This document shows positions 16,307 to 25,441 of a DNA stretch of 64,000 bases, in pieces. The notes below the pieces were generated by a model. The model made no database searches. It saw only the letters and a list, made by a program, of their open reading frames with translations, and had not been told where the DNA came from. This stretch comes from JAJISK01 sp046759185. GTDB taxonomy: Archaea > Thermoplasmatota > Thermoplasmata > RBG-16-68-12 > JAJISG01. A program made the position numbers and the translations under genes. Within the stretch, counting starts at the first letter, position 1. Each line of letters starts with the position of its first letter. Where the stretch lies: positions 62,001 through 126,000 of the forward strand of contig JBHIBO010000001.1 of NCBI GenBank assembly GCA_046759185.1, written 5' to 3'.

Positions 16307-17118
16307 GGTCCCGGACCCTCCATGAGCTTCTCCTGGACGCGGGTGTAAAAGTCGCTGGCGAACCGGACGAACCGGGCCCTCCGTTCCGCGACCGTAAAGT
16401 CGACACGGGCGTCGGGTCCCAGCTCCTCCTCGTGCTGCCCATCGAGGACAAGGACGGATGTTCCGGATCCCGTGAGCTGGACCTGGATCTGTGCGTCCGC
16501 GGGGACCACCGTGGGCCGAAGGGTCTGCCGGAAGGGGGCCAGGGCCGTGATGACGAAGGCCCGCACCCGCGGATCCAGGACGGGTCCGCCGGCGGAGAGG
16601 GAGTAGGCCGTCGAGCCCGTGGGCGTGGCTACGATAATGCCATCCCCTTCCACCCGAGAGGCGAGTTCCCTGTCGATGACGATGTTGAAGCGCCGGACCT
16701 TTGCCAGGTTGGCGGTGTGGATGACGGCCTCATTCGTGCAATCGGGCAACCGTCGGCCGTCCGCCTCGACCCGGAGCTTGATGCGTTCCTCGACGGTGAA
16801 GTTCCCCTCCGCGAGCCGGTGCAACGCCTCCTCCATCCCATCCATCCCCACCTCCGTGAGGAAGCCGACTCGACTGATGTTGACCCCAAAGACTTGGAAA
16901 TCCCCCAGCTGAAGGGCCCGCAGGATGGTGCCGTCCCCGCCCACGGTTACGAGGAAGTCGATGCTCATGGTATCGAGGGAGGACCCCGTCTCCCCCATGG
17001 CCGCCGCCAAGTTCTCCTCGATGAGGACCTTGTGCTCCCCCCGGAGAACCTCGATGACTGAGCGGGCGGTCTCCACGGCCCGGGGTGCTTCCGGATTCGC
17101 CGTAACGCCAAACCTCAC
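16303..17118 (-). CDS. NAD kinase
   Basis: From the GTG at 17116-17118 the product has 271 residues, the usual size. It carries the NAD kinase signatures: VGGDGTILRA (GGDG), TNEAVIH (NE), and TPTGSTAYSLSAGGP. It phosphorylates NAD to NADP with ATP or polyphosphate. A longer in-frame extension upstream has a skewed Arg/Gly/Pro composition and lies antisense-like over the neighbour, so it was rejected. The start overlaps the stop of the IMPase-family gene by 4 bp. In some methanogens these two activities are fused in one protein (NAD kinase plus NADP phosphatase), so the neighbour may be the opposing phosphatase. Confidence 0.92.
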   Translation of the reverse strand: MRFGVTANPEAPRAVETARSVIEVLRGEHKVLIEENLAAAMGETGSSLDTMSIDFLVTVGGDGTILRALQLGDFQVFGVNISRVGFLTEVGMDGMEEALHRLAEGNFTVEERIKLRVEADGRRLPDCTNEAVIHTANLAKVRRFNIVIDRELASRVEGDGIIVATPTGSTAYSLSAGGPVLDPRVRAFVITALAPFRQTLRPTVVPADAQIQVQLTGSGTSVLVLDGQHEEELGPDARVDFTVAERRARFVRFASDFYTRVQEKLMEGPGP

Positions 17119-17885
17119 AGGACCACCTCTAGGAGGCTCGGGTCCCCCACGGCAAAGAGGTTCGAGCGCTCGCGAGGGTCCAGGGGCATGTTCAGAGGGG
17201 CCCCGTGCAAATCGTACACCTCTCCTCCCGCCTCCCGCACAATCAGGGACGAAGCGGCGATGTCCGTGACCCGCAGTTCGAGCTGGGTGGCCGTCGTCTC
17301 CATATAGTATAGGTCGGCGGATCCGGAGGCCACCAGGCACATGTCCAGGGAGGCGGCTCCGAGATTCCGCACCCTGCGGCATTGCTTGGCGAGCTCAAAC
17401 GCTTTCGGCGCAGCCCGGTCTCCCAAGTAGAGAGAGAAGAGGGATCGCCGGGCGTCGTACGGAGAGACCTTGATGGGCCGGCCGTTGAGGGAGGCACCTC
17501 CCCCCTTCTGGCCCTGATACGTCCAACCGTTCGTGAGGTTCCGGACGAGGCCCCACTGGGCCCCCATCAGGTCTTCCCTGCAAACGGCGAGGGACACGGA
17601 GTAATCAGGGAGGTCTCCGACGGCGTTGTGGGTTCCATCCACGGGATCGACGACGAGGGTCCATTCAGCGCCCCGTTCCATCGTTATCGACTCCTCGCTC
17701 ACGTAGTTCAATTCCTTGCCCGAGGCTTCGACGACTTCCCTGATGGCCTGATCGGCGGCCCGGTCGATTACAGAGGTGGGGCTCCCATCAGGCCCCATTC
17801 CCACGTGCTGCCCCCAGTCCGTGGGCTCCACTGAACCAGTGATGCGCTCCACGGCTTCTGCTGCCTCGATAAGGAGGTTCATCAC
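17115..17885 (-). CDS. Inositol monophosphatase-family phosphatase (IMPase/FBPase/NADP phosphatase)
   Basis: Predicted 256 residues. The metal-binding motif DPVDGTHN is present, as are an upstream acidic site (YVSEES) and a C-terminal aspartate-containing segment (VTDIAASSLIVREAGGEVYD). Archaeal members hydrolyse inositol-1-P, fructose-1,6-bisphosphate or NADP. The tight coupling to NAD kinase suggests control of the NAD/NADP balance, though gluconeogenic FBPase activity is equally common for this family in archaea. First gene of the minus-strand unit; TATA-like GTACTTAGAAC lies at ~17907-17917 upstream of its ATG. Confidence 0.88.
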   Translation of the reverse strand: MMNLLIEAAEAVERITGSVEPTDWGQHVGMGPDGSPTSVIDRAADQAIREVVEASGKELNYVSEESITMERGAEWTLVVDPVDGTHNAVGDLPDYSVSLAVCREDLMGAQWGLVRNLTNGWTYQGQKGGGASLNGRPIKVSPYDARRSLFSLYLGDRAAPKAFELAKQCRRVRNLGAASLDMCLVASGSADLYYMETTATQLELRVTDIAASSLIVREAGGEVYDLHGAPLNMPLDPRERSNLFAVGDPSLLEVVL

Positions 17886-17947
17886 AGACCTTCCAAGGGC
17901 CGCCGTTCTAAGTACCTTGCTTCCTCCGCCCCCGCGCTGACGTTCTT

Positions 17948-19156
17948 ATGCCACGCTCGCGTGCCCAACTCGTGTCCTCATCTACCCCCGAGGTTCTCAC
18001 CCCCGCCACGGTGAGGACACAGACCCTCCACGCCCAGGGCCTCCTCCATCCCGTCGCTTCCGTCGAGGAGGCGCTGGAACGGACCGTCGGGGTGTCGGGC
18101 GCCATTCCTAGCGGTCCCCTTTCCTTGGCAGCGCGCGTTGAGGGGTTCACTCTCCCGGCCCTGAATCAGGTTCTCGTGGACGACCGCTCCGTCGTGCGGA
18201 TCCCCGCCATGCGTGGAGCCGTGTACCTTCTACCGACCTACCTGGCGGCCGACGGGTTGGCCCTGGCGAAGCCGGACCAGTTTCGGCCGGCCCTCGTGCG
18301 CGCGGGTATGCACGAAGAGAGCTACGAGGCCCTAGCGGAATCCATCGAAGACGTCCTCTCTGGGAAACACCTGACCGGAACAGAGATCCGCCGTGCGGTG
18401 GGATCCGACCGAATCGAGAGCCATCTCCCGAAGGAGTACTTCGTTTTCTTCCTCCGTGGCCTGACCCACGCGGGACGTATCATGCGCGTCGGGGTTCGTG
18501 GTGGTTCCCGGAGTCAGACCTTCGAATACGGGCGAACGAACGAATGGCTAGGAGCACCACTCTCCATTCCAGCCGAAACCGAGGCCCTCACCCGACTCCT
18601 CCCTCTCTACCTCAAGGCACACGGACCAGCAAGCCTGAAGGATATCGCCTGGTGGGCCGGCGTCACGCAGCGGGTAGCCAAGGAGGCCCTCCGGCGTGTC
18701 GGGCCCCGGGAAGTCCAGCTTGAGGGACGTGACGAAGTCCTGTACGCATCCGAATCTCGTGAGGGGTCGTCGGTGACGAGGGAGGAGCCGTCAGTTACCC
18801 TCCTTCCTCATTGGGACCCTTATTTGACGGCGCACGTGGACCGGGCGCGGTATCTCCCCGACCGGTGGAACGACCGCGTCATCGACCGAGGGGGCAACTC
18901 GACAAACGTCGTTCTGGTGGAAGGCCAGGTCACTGGGGTCTGGGACTACACCACTGGGGTCCTTGCGTACGCGAGCTTTGCTTCGCGCTTGAATCGGACG
19001 TTCCTGCGCGCTTCATCGAGGTCCCTGGTTGCGGTCCTGGGAGACCTGGATCTGGATGAACGCGACGAAGCGCCTAGCCTTCACGGAGGAGGGCAGAATG
19101 CCTTTCGATCTCCGCTCCGAGGGACAACGCCTTTGGACTCGGACCCCGCGCGCTGA
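17948..19156 (+). CDS. Winged-helix DNA-binding protein of the AlkZ/YcaQ-type family
   Basis: Predicted 402 residues resembling the HTH_42 family, whose characterised members (AlkZ, YcaQ/AlkX) are DNA glycosylases that open interstrand crosslinks. Visible parts: an N-terminal winged helix (TPATVRTQTLHAQGL), a central IPAMRGAVYLLP stretch, a second HTH-like region (ASLKDIAWWAGVTQRVAKEAL), and a C-terminal beta segment with TLLPHWDPYL and NVVLVEGQVTGVWDY. The last ~35 residues lose family character, possibly through a frameshift near 19060. AlkZ uses a Q-x-Q catalytic motif, which I cannot place confidently, so glycosylase activity is only a suggestion. Confidence 0.7.
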   Translation: MPRSRAQLVSSSTPEVLTPATVRTQTLHAQGLLHPVASVEEALERTVGVSGAIPSGPLSLAARVEGFTLPALNQVLVDDRSVVRIPAMRGAVYLLPTYLAADGLALAKPDQFRPALVRAGMHEESYEALAESIEDVLSGKHLTGTEIRRAVGSDRIESHLPKEYFVFFLRGLTHAGRIMRVGVRGGSRSQTFEYGRTNEWLGAPLSIPAETEALTRLLPLYLKAHGPASLKDIAWWAGVTQRVAKEALRRVGPREVQLEGRDEVLYASESREGSSVTREEPSVTLLPHWDPYLTAHVDRARYLPDRWNDRVIDRGGNSTNVVLVEGQVTGVWDYTTGVLAYASFASRLNRTFLRASSRSLVAVLGDLDLDERDEAPSLHGGGQNAFRSPLRGTTPLDSDPAR

Positions 19157-19230
19157 GACAATCTTAGAGAGGGGGGCTCGGACCCTTGCGAGACCTCCCC
19201 CAGGCTACGGGGAGCAGGCATTCGCTATGC

Positions 19231-19240
19231 TTATATAGAA
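19231..19240 (+). promoter_or_regulatory. Strong TATA box of the chaperonin gene
   Basis: CTTATATAGAAAG around 19230-19242, a near-consensus archaeal TATA element. Transcription should begin near 19258, leaving a ~28-nt leader with a purine-rich GTGAGGTAG before the ATG at 19286. Confidence 0.65.
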
Positions 19241-19285
19241 AGTCTAACATAGATGGGCAATCAACCACCACTGTGAGGTAGAAGC

Positions 19286-20938
19286 ATGATTTCGGGAGGA
19301 ACACCAATACTGGTTCTCAAGGAAGGCACCAGCCGCGAGCGCGGCAAGGGTGCCCAGTTCAGCAACATCTCCGCCGCCAAGGCGGTCGCCGATGCGGTTC
19401 GTTCCACCCTCGGACCCCGAGGAATGGACAAGATGCTGGTCGACAGCCTGGGGGACGTCGTGATCACCAACGATGGCGTCACGATCCTCAAGGAGATCGA
19501 CATCGAGCATCCCGCCGCCAAGATGCTCGTCGAGGTGGCCAAGACCCAAGACGAGGAGTCCGGGGATGGCACCACGACGGCCGTCATTCTGGCCGGGGAA
19601 CTGCTGAAGCGAGCCGAAGAGCTCATCGAGCAGAACGTCCACCCCACGGTCATCGCCCAGGGGTACCGGATGGCCGCCGACAAGGCGACGGAGACCCTGC
19701 GAGGGATCTCCCAGGATGTCGGTTTCAAGGATGTCAAGCGACTGAACGAGATCGCGCAGACCTCGATGATCAGCAAGAGCGCGTCGGCCCACCGGGAGCA
19801 GCTGGCCGACGTCGCCGTGAAGGCCGTCCGGGCCGTCGCAGAACAGGTGGGCGACCGCTGGGACGTGGACGACGACAACATCCAGGTGACCAAGAAGCAA
19901 GGTGGCGCCATCACCGACACGGAGGTCGTGGAAGGCATCATCGTGGACAAGGAGCGTGTCCATCCCGGCATGCCCCAGCAGGTGGACAACGCCAAGATCG
20001 CCCTCGTGGACTCGGCGCTGGAAGTCAAGAAGACGGAATTCGACGCCCGGATCGAGATCTCGGACCCTGCACAGCTTCAGGCCTTCCTTCAGGAGGAGGA
20101 GAACATGCTCCACACCATGGTGGACACGATCAAGGCCAGCGGGGCCAACGTGGTCTTCGCCCAGAAGGGCATCGACGACCTGGCGCAGCACTTCCTGGCC
20201 AAGGAGGGCATCTACGCGGTCCGCCGGGTGAAGAAGTCCGACATGGAGAAGCTGGGCAAGGCCACGGGCGGCCGCGTCGTCACGAAGCTCGACGAGTTGT
20301 CCAAGGAGGACCTCGGCAAGGCCAAGCAGGTCTACGAGAAGAAGATCGGCGACGACAAGATGACCTTCGTCACCGGGGCCAAGAACCCCAAGGCGGTCTC
20401 CATCCTAGTCCGTGGGGGCACGGAACACGTGGTCGACGAGGTGGAGCGTTCCATCGAGGACGCCACCTCCGTCACCTCCGTGGCCATCGAGGACGGCAAG
20501 TTCATCACGGGCGGAGGCTCCTCCGCCATGGAGGTCTCCATCGCGCTCCGCGGCTATGCCCCTAGCGTGGGCGGCCGGGAGCAGATCGCCATCGAGGCTT
20601 TCGCAGACGCCGTGGAGGCGCTGCCCAGAACCTTGGCGGAGAACGCGGGTCTCGACCCGATCGACACCCTCATTGACCTCCGCAAGGAGCACAAGAAGGG
20701 CAAGACCAATGCCGGGGTCAACGTCTTCACCGGGAAGATCACGGACATGATGGCGGAGAAGGTCCTGGAGCCCATCCGCGTCGGCACCCAAGCCATCACC
20801 TCGGCGACCGACGCCTCCGTGATGATCCTGCGGATTGATGACGTCATCGCCGCCAAGACTGGTGCTCCGATGCCGCCGCCAGGAGGCGAGGGCATGGGCG
20901 GCCCCGGCGGCATGGGTGGCATGGGAGGGGACTTTTAG
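19286..20938 (+). CDS. ths: Thermosome subunit (group II chaperonin)
   Basis: Predicted 550 residues along the full length of archaeal CCT-type chaperonins. Seen: GTSRERGKGAQ at the N-terminus, STLGPRGMDKMLVD, the ATP-binding GDGTTTAVI, the catalytic-region NDGVTILKEIDIEHPAA, and a flexible C-terminal tail of Gly/Met repeats ending GGDF. It builds double-ring folding chambers in the cytoplasm. Only one subunit gene is present here; other paralogues may lie elsewhere. It is followed after 40 bp by grpE, dnaK and dnaJ on the same strand, so the main ATP-driven folding systems are grouped and perhaps co-expressed under stress. Confidence 0.97.
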   Translation: MISGGTPILVLKEGTSRERGKGAQFSNISAAKAVADAVRSTLGPRGMDKMLVDSLGDVVITNDGVTILKEIDIEHPAAKMLVEVAKTQDEESGDGTTTAVILAGELLKRAEELIEQNVHPTVIAQGYRMAADKATETLRGISQDVGFKDVKRLNEIAQTSMISKSASAHREQLADVAVKAVRAVAEQVGDRWDVDDDNIQVTKKQGGAITDTEVVEGIIVDKERVHPGMPQQVDNAKIALVDSALEVKKTEFDARIEISDPAQLQAFLQEEENMLHTMVDTIKASGANVVFAQKGIDDLAQHFLAKEGIYAVRRVKKSDMEKLGKATGGRVVTKLDELSKEDLGKAKQVYEKKIGDDKMTFVTGAKNPKAVSILVRGGTEHVVDEVERSIEDATSVTSVAIEDGKFITGGGSSAMEVSIALRGYAPSVGGREQIAIEAFADAVEALPRTLAENAGLDPIDTLIDLRKEHKKGKTNAGVNVFTGKITDMMAEKVLEPIRVGTQAITSATDASVMILRIDDVIAAKTGAPMPPPGGEGMGGPGGMGGMGGDF

Positions 20939-20977
20939 GTCCCACCACGCTTCCCGGGTCCCCGGGAGACCGTTGCC

Positions 20978-21526
20978 TTGAGCAAGGAGGCCCCACAGCC
21001 GCAGGAGGGGCAGGACCCCGAGACCGCTGAGATCGAAGAGGAGCCTGAGGGCGCCGAGGAGGTGACCGAGGAGGCGACGGAGGACCCCGAGAAGCGCCTC
21101 GCGGATCTCCAGAGCCAGATGGCCTACCTCCAGGCGGAGCTGGAGAACCAGCGGAAGCGGGCGGCCAAAGAGCGCGTGGACCTCCTCCGGTTTGCCTCAG
21201 AGGGCGTCCTCCGTCAGCTCCTCCCTGTCTTGGAGGAGTTCGAGCTTGCCATGGAGGCCCTCGGCGACCGTGAGGATGACCTCACTGATGGCCTACGGAT
21301 GGTGTACGAGAACCTGATGAAGGTCTTACGATCCGAGGGCCTGCAGGAGATAGAGGCGGACGGCCAGACCTTCGACCCCTACCTCCACGAGGCCGTTGGG
21401 TTCATCGAGGCTGAGGACGAGGCCAAGGTCATGGAAGTCGTCCAGAAGGGCTACCGATTGGACACGAAGATCCTTCGCCCCGCCCAGGTGGTCGTGAGCA
21501 AGAAGCAAGGTGATTCCGATGGCTAA
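20978..21526 (+). CDS. grpE: GrpE nucleotide exchange factor
   Basis: Predicted 182 residues with a TTG start. A Glu/Thr-rich disordered N-terminus (1-40) is followed by a long coiled coil (AYLQAELENQRKRAAKE) and the GrpE beta-wing domain (FDPYLHEAVG and VVQKGYRLDTKILRPAQVVV). It releases ADP from DnaK. The stop overlaps the dnaK ATG by 8 bp. In archaea the Hsp70 system is patchy and generally thought to have come from bacteria; here it sits right after the native thermosome gene. Confidence 0.93.
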   Translation: MSKEAPQPQEGQDPETAEIEEEPEGAEEVTEEATEDPEKRLADLQSQMAYLQAELENQRKRAAKERVDLLRFASEGVLRQLLPVLEEFELAMEALGDREDDLTDGLRMVYENLMKVLRSEGLQEIEADGQTFDPYLHEAVGFIEAEDEAKVMEVVQKGYRLDTKILRPAQVVVSKKQGDSDG

Positions 21527-23363
21527 GATGATTGGGATTGATTTGGGAACAACGAACTCCGAGGCGGCCGTCCTGCAGGGTGGTCGTCCCGTGATTATTC
21601 CCAGCGCGGAGGGGAGTTCCTACGGGGGGAAGAATTTCCCGTCCGTGGTGGCGTTCACGGAAGAAGGGGAGGTTCTCGTTGGGGAACCCGCGAAACGGCA
21701 GGCGGTTCTCAACCCCGAGGGGACGATCATGCAGATCAAGCGAAAGATGGGCACGGACGAAAAAGTGAAGGTCCGAGGGAAGTCGTACACGCCCCAGGAG
21801 ATCTCCGCCCGGGTCCTGGGCAAGATCAAGGCGGACGCGGAGGCTTTCCTCGGGGGCGAGGTCACTCAGGCCGTCATCACGGTCCCGGCCTACTTCAACG
21901 ACAACCAGCGGCAGGCCACTCGAGACGCGGGGACCATCGCGGGTCTCCAAGTCGAGCGCCTCATCAACGAGCCCACGGCCGCGGCCTTCGCGTATGGGTT
22001 GGACAAAGAGGAGGAGGCCAAGGTCGCCGTCCTCGACTTGGGCGGCGGTACGTTCGATGTCACCCTCATGGAGATGGGCGAAGGGGTCTTCGAGGTCGTC
22101 AGCACGAACGGAGACACGCGCCTGGGTGGCTTGGACATGGACAACGCCATCATCGACGCGATCCTCGAGGAGTTCGAGAAGAAGGAGAAGGCGGACCTCC
22201 GGAAGGACCGTAACGCCATGCAGCGCGTACGGGACGCGGCGGAGAAGGCGAAGATCGAGCTCTCGGGAACCACCACGACCACGCTGAACCTACCCTTCCT
22301 CGCCGAACGCGATGGCAAACCCGTTCACCTGGAGACGACCCTGACCCGAGCGAAGCTGGAACGGCTGGTCGAGCCTGTCCTTCAGAGGACCGTAGGTCCC
22401 ATCCAGCAGGCCTTCAAGGATGCGAAATGGAAGTTCGGGGACGTGCAGCACGTCATCCTCGTCGGGGGTCCGACCCGCATGCCCGTGGTCCGGAATCACT
22501 TCAGCAAGGTGATCGGGCGCAAGGCCGAGCGCGGCATCGATCCCATGCAGTCCGTCGCTCTGGGGGCGGCCCTTCAGGCCGGCGTCCTGGCGGGGGAGGT
22601 CAAGGACATCCTCCTGCTGGATGTGACCCCCCTGAGTCTCGGGATCGAGACCCTCGGCGGCGTCTCTACGAAGCTTATTGACCGGAACACGACCATTCCC
22701 ACGAAGAAGGAGCAGGTCTTCAGCACGGCGGAGGACAACCAGAACACGGTGGAGATCAACGTCCTCCAGGGGGAGCGGGCCATGGCGGCCGACAACGTCT
22801 CCCTGGGGAAGTTCCTCCTGGCGGGTATCCCCCCGGCCCCGCGGGGCATCCCCCAGATCGAGGTGACCTTCGACATCGATGCGAGCGGCATCCTCCACGT
22901 GGCGGCCAAGGATCTGGGGACGGGGAAGGAGGAGAACCTCACCATCACGGCGCCCCAGCGCCTCTCCGACGACGAGATTGACCGCATGGTGACGGACGCA
23001 GAGCAATTCGCGGAGGAGGATCGCCGACGGAAGGAGCTTGCCGACACGAAGAACCAGGCCGACAGCCTCGTCTACGCCACGGAGAAGATGCTCGGGGACG
23101 TAGGGGATAAAGTCCAGGACGCCACCCGTAAGGCCGTGGAGGAGAAGGTGGAGAATCTGAAGAAGGCCCTCGAGACCGACGACCTACAGAGGCTGAAGGA
23201 AGGGATCGAGGAACTAAACGCCGAGGCGCAGAAGATCGGCACCGAGGTTTACCAGAAGGCCCAGGAGGAACGGGCCAAGGAGGAAGCAGAGGAGTCCGGC
23301 GGTGCTTCCGATGAGGATGTCGTCGATGCGGAATTTGAGGATGTTGACGACGAGAATAGCTGA
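21519..23363 (+). CDS. dnaK: DnaK (Hsp70 chaperone)
   Basis: From the ATG at 21519 the product has 614 residues. Nucleotide-binding domain: IGIDLGTTNSEAAV, INEPTAAAFAYG, VLDLGGGTFDVTL and VGGPTRMPVV. Substrate-binding domain: DVTPLSLGIETLGG with a following beta sandwich, and a helical lid ending in an acidic tail (DEDVVDAEFEDVDDE), similar to bacterial DnaK. The phosphate-1 loop and linker are intact. It folds client proteins with the neighbouring GrpE and DnaJ. The gap between residues ~80 and 100 is short, as in Gram-positive-type DnaK proteins, consistent with old transfer from bacteria (family knowledge). Confidence 0.97.
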   Translation: MAKMIGIDLGTTNSEAAVLQGGRPVIIPSAEGSSYGGKNFPSVVAFTEEGEVLVGEPAKRQAVLNPEGTIMQIKRKMGTDEKVKVRGKSYTPQEISARVLGKIKADAEAFLGGEVTQAVITVPAYFNDNQRQATRDAGTIAGLQVERLINEPTAAAFAYGLDKEEEAKVAVLDLGGGTFDVTLMEMGEGVFEVVSTNGDTRLGGLDMDNAIIDAILEEFEKKEKADLRKDRNAMQRVRDAAEKAKIELSGTTTTTLNLPFLAERDGKPVHLETTLTRAKLERLVEPVLQRTVGPIQQAFKDAKWKFGDVQHVILVGGPTRMPVVRNHFSKVIGRKAERGIDPMQSVALGAALQAGVLAGEVKDILLLDVTPLSLGIETLGGVSTKLIDRNTTIPTKKEQVFSTAEDNQNTVEINVLQGERAMAADNVSLGKFLLAGIPPAPRGIPQIEVTFDIDASGILHVAAKDLGTGKEENLTITAPQRLSDDEIDRMVTDAEQFAEEDRRRKELADTKNQADSLVYATEKMLGDVGDKVQDATRKAVEEKVENLKKALETDDLQRLKEGIEELNAEAQKIGTEVYQKAQEERAKEEAEESGGASDEDVVDAEFEDVDDENS

Positions 23364-23404
23364 GTAAACCTTATTGCGCTCACCTTCCGTATAACGACCA
23401 CCCC

Positions 23405-24574
23405 ATGGCGAAGCGCGACTATTATGAGGTTCTCGGGGTCCCTAAGGACGCACCCGATGCCGCTATCAAGAAGGCCTACCGCCGCCTGGCGAAGGCGTAC
23501 CACCCGGATCTCAACAAGGACAAGCCGAAGGAGGCGGAGGCCAAGTTCAAGGAGCTCTCCGAGGCCTACGAGGTCCTGATGGACCGGGAGAAGCGCTCCC
23601 TCTACGACCGGTACGGGCATGCGGGGGCGCAGCGGGCCTTCGGCAGCCAAGGCTTCGATTGGTCCGATTTCACCCACTTCGGCGACCTGGACGACATCTT
23701 CGGGAGCAGCATCTTCCGCGACTTCTTCGGTGGCAGCACGAGCCCCTTCGGGGGCAGCCTCTTCGATGAATTCCTTCGCCGTTCGGGGCGACCGGCCTAC
23801 GGACCTTCCCGGGGTCGGGACCTTCGGATGGATCTCGAGGTGACCCTCGAAGAGGTCGCCAAGGGCGCCCAGAAGGAGATTCGCGTTCCCCATAGCGTCC
23901 CCTGCGAAGGCTGTCACGGGACAGGAGCCAGGAACGGCAACCTGACGGATTGCCCCCAATGTAACGGAACGGGCCAGATCCGGGACGTTCGTCGGAGCGG
24001 ATTCAGCCAGATGATTAGCATCGCCCCCTGCGCCCACTGTGGGGGGGAGGGGAAGCTCGCCGCGGAGACATGTCCGGAGTGCAAGGGACGGCGCGCGATT
24101 CAGAAGACGTCCCAGGTCTCGGTGGCCGTTCCCAAGGGGGCCCGCGACGGACTGAGTCTCCGGGTTCTCGGCCAGGGCGAGGCCGGGGGACGCGGGGGAC
24201 CGGCGGGGGACCTCTACCTCGTCCTCCATCTCAAGGAGCACGACCTCTTCCGGCGTGACGGAAAGAACGTCATCCTGGAGGTTCCCGTTACCATCTCCCA
24301 GGCCGCCTTGGGGGGCGAACTCACCGTCCCCACACTCTTCGGCACCGCCACCCTGAAGGTACCTGCCGGGACGCAGAGCCACACCCCCTTCCGGCTTCGC
24401 GGCAAGGGTCTCCCCGATCTGAACGGGAGCCGTCGCGGCGATCAGCTCGTTCGCGTGATTGTTAAGACACCGAAGAAGCTGTCAGCGGAGGATAAGAAGC
24501 TCCTGAACCGTCTTGGAGAGTCCCTCGGGAACTACACCAACTCGAAGGCGGACACCTCGTTCCGGCCGCGGTAG
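23405..24574 (+). CDS. dnaJ: DnaJ (Hsp40 co-chaperone)
   Basis: Predicted 389 residues with the full type I layout: J domain (4-67) with the YHPDLNKD motif; a Gly/Phe-rich linker (FGGSTSPFGGS); a zinc-binding region with four repeats (CEGCHGTG, CPQCNGTG, CAHCGGEG, CPECKGRR); and the C-terminal peptide-binding domains. The fourth zinc repeat lacks its last glycine but retains both Cys. DnaJ stimulates DnaK ATPase and delivers clients. A TATA-like CCTTATTGCG in the 41-bp gap suggests it can be transcribed separately from dnaK. Confidence 0.96.
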   Translation: MAKRDYYEVLGVPKDAPDAAIKKAYRRLAKAYHPDLNKDKPKEAEAKFKELSEAYEVLMDREKRSLYDRYGHAGAQRAFGSQGFDWSDFTHFGDLDDIFGSSIFRDFFGGSTSPFGGSLFDEFLRRSGRPAYGPSRGRDLRMDLEVTLEEVAKGAQKEIRVPHSVPCEGCHGTGARNGNLTDCPQCNGTGQIRDVRRSGFSQMISIAPCAHCGGEGKLAAETCPECKGRRAIQKTSQVSVAVPKGARDGLSLRVLGQGEAGGRGGPAGDLYLVLHLKEHDLFRRDGKNVILEVPVTISQAALGGELTVPTLFGTATLKVPAGTQSHTPFRLRGKGLPDLNGSRRGDQLVRVIVKTPKKLSAEDKKLLNRLGESLGNYTNSKADTSFRPR

Positions 24575-24584
24575 CCGGCGTACG

Positions 24585-24592
24585 TCTATAAG
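24585..24592 (+). promoter_or_regulatory. TATA box of the RNase H-fold gene
   Basis: TCTATAAG, centred ~26 bp before the ATG at 24615, predicts a leaderless or nearly leaderless transcript and supports that start over the longer upstream frame, which would overlap dnaJ. Confidence 0.5.
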
Positions 24593-24614
24593 CGCCGGTC
24601 CGGTTGGTCCCGTC

Positions 24615-25373
24615 ATGGGAAAGGTTCTGGGCGTCCTAACCCGGGACTTTCGTCTCTATCATGACCTGATCTCCTACCTCAAGGGGCGGGACATCCCCTT
24701 CCAGAGTCTCTCCTTCGATACGGCCGTTCCCCTGGAAGTCGGCGTCGTCCTGACCTCCTCCGAGGAGGCTCCCACGATTGACTTCCCCGTCACGGTTCCC
24801 GTGGAGGAGGTGCCCGATGCCGTGGCACGGGCCCAACTTCTGCTCCGCGGCAAGATGGCGTTTCGGGAGATCGTCATCGGCATCGATCCGGGACCTCGCC
24901 CAGGGGCGGCCGTCGTCGGCGATGGGGAGGTTGTCGATACCCGAACCGGGTCCTCGCCTGAGGCCGTCCTCGAGATCTGCCTCAGCGTCCTCGGATCCTA
25001 CACGTGCGAGACCTTCCGGGTTCGGATCGGTCACGGCGACCCGACGAACCGCAACCGGATCATCAACGTCCTCAGGCGTCAAGGGCTGCTGGTCGAGATC
25101 GTCGACGAGAAGGGAACGACCCGTCGCGACGGACGAAGGGATGAGGCCCGGGACATCGAGGCGGCCATCGACATCGCCATGGGGCGAGGCGTGCGGGCGG
25201 AGACAGCCTACGAGATCCTCCCAACCCCCGGTGAGGTGAAGGACATTCAGCGGAGGAGTCGCATCCGTTCGGAAGGACGACTCACCATCTCCCACGGACT
25301 GGCGGAGAGGGTGGCGCGGGGCGAGATGACCCTCGCGGAGGCCATCCAAGCGTCCGCCACCGGAGCCCGCTGA
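24615..25373 (+). CDS. RNase H-like (RuvC-type) fold protein, unknown function
   Basis: Predicted 252 residues. The first ~80 form a small alpha/beta domain; then VIGIDPGPRPGAAVV (Asp91) begins a RuvC/RNase H-type core, followed by further acidic candidates in RIGHGDPTNRN and ARDIEAAIDIAMGRG. These positions match the order of catalytic acids in such nucleases, so a structure-specific nuclease or a pseudo-enzyme are both possible. A C-terminal basic helix-turn region (IQRRSRIRSEGRLTISHGLAERVARG) may bind nucleic acid. It sits between dnaJ and cdc48 with its own TATA box. I recognise it only as an archaeal hypothetical family. Confidence 0.65.
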   Translation: MGKVLGVLTRDFRLYHDLISYLKGRDIPFQSLSFDTAVPLEVGVVLTSSEEAPTIDFPVTVPVEEVPDAVARAQLLLRGKMAFREIVIGIDPGPRPGAAVVGDGEVVDTRTGSSPEAVLEICLSVLGSYTCETFRVRIGHGDPTNRNRIINVLRRQGLLVEIVDEKGTTRRDGRRDEARDIEAAIDIAMGRGVRAETAYEILPTPGEVKDIQRRSRIRSEGRLTISHGLAERVARGEMTLAEAIQASATGAR

Positions 25374-25441
25374 CGTTGGTTATCAGGCACAACCAGGTGA
25401 CCCAAATCATCAAATAGCTTCGCTCGTGTTGAGCAGATGGG

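Noticed and set aside
17119..17382. N-terminal extension of the NAD kinase gene
   Set aside because: The added residues are Arg/Gly/Pro-rich and lie over the IMPase-family gene; the GTG at 17118 gives the normal length and a 4-bp overlap.
19029..19238. Short frame overlapping the end of the AlkZ/YcaQ-type gene
   Set aside because: Could be the true C-terminus after a frameshift, but no recognisable family residues support it over the annotated frame.
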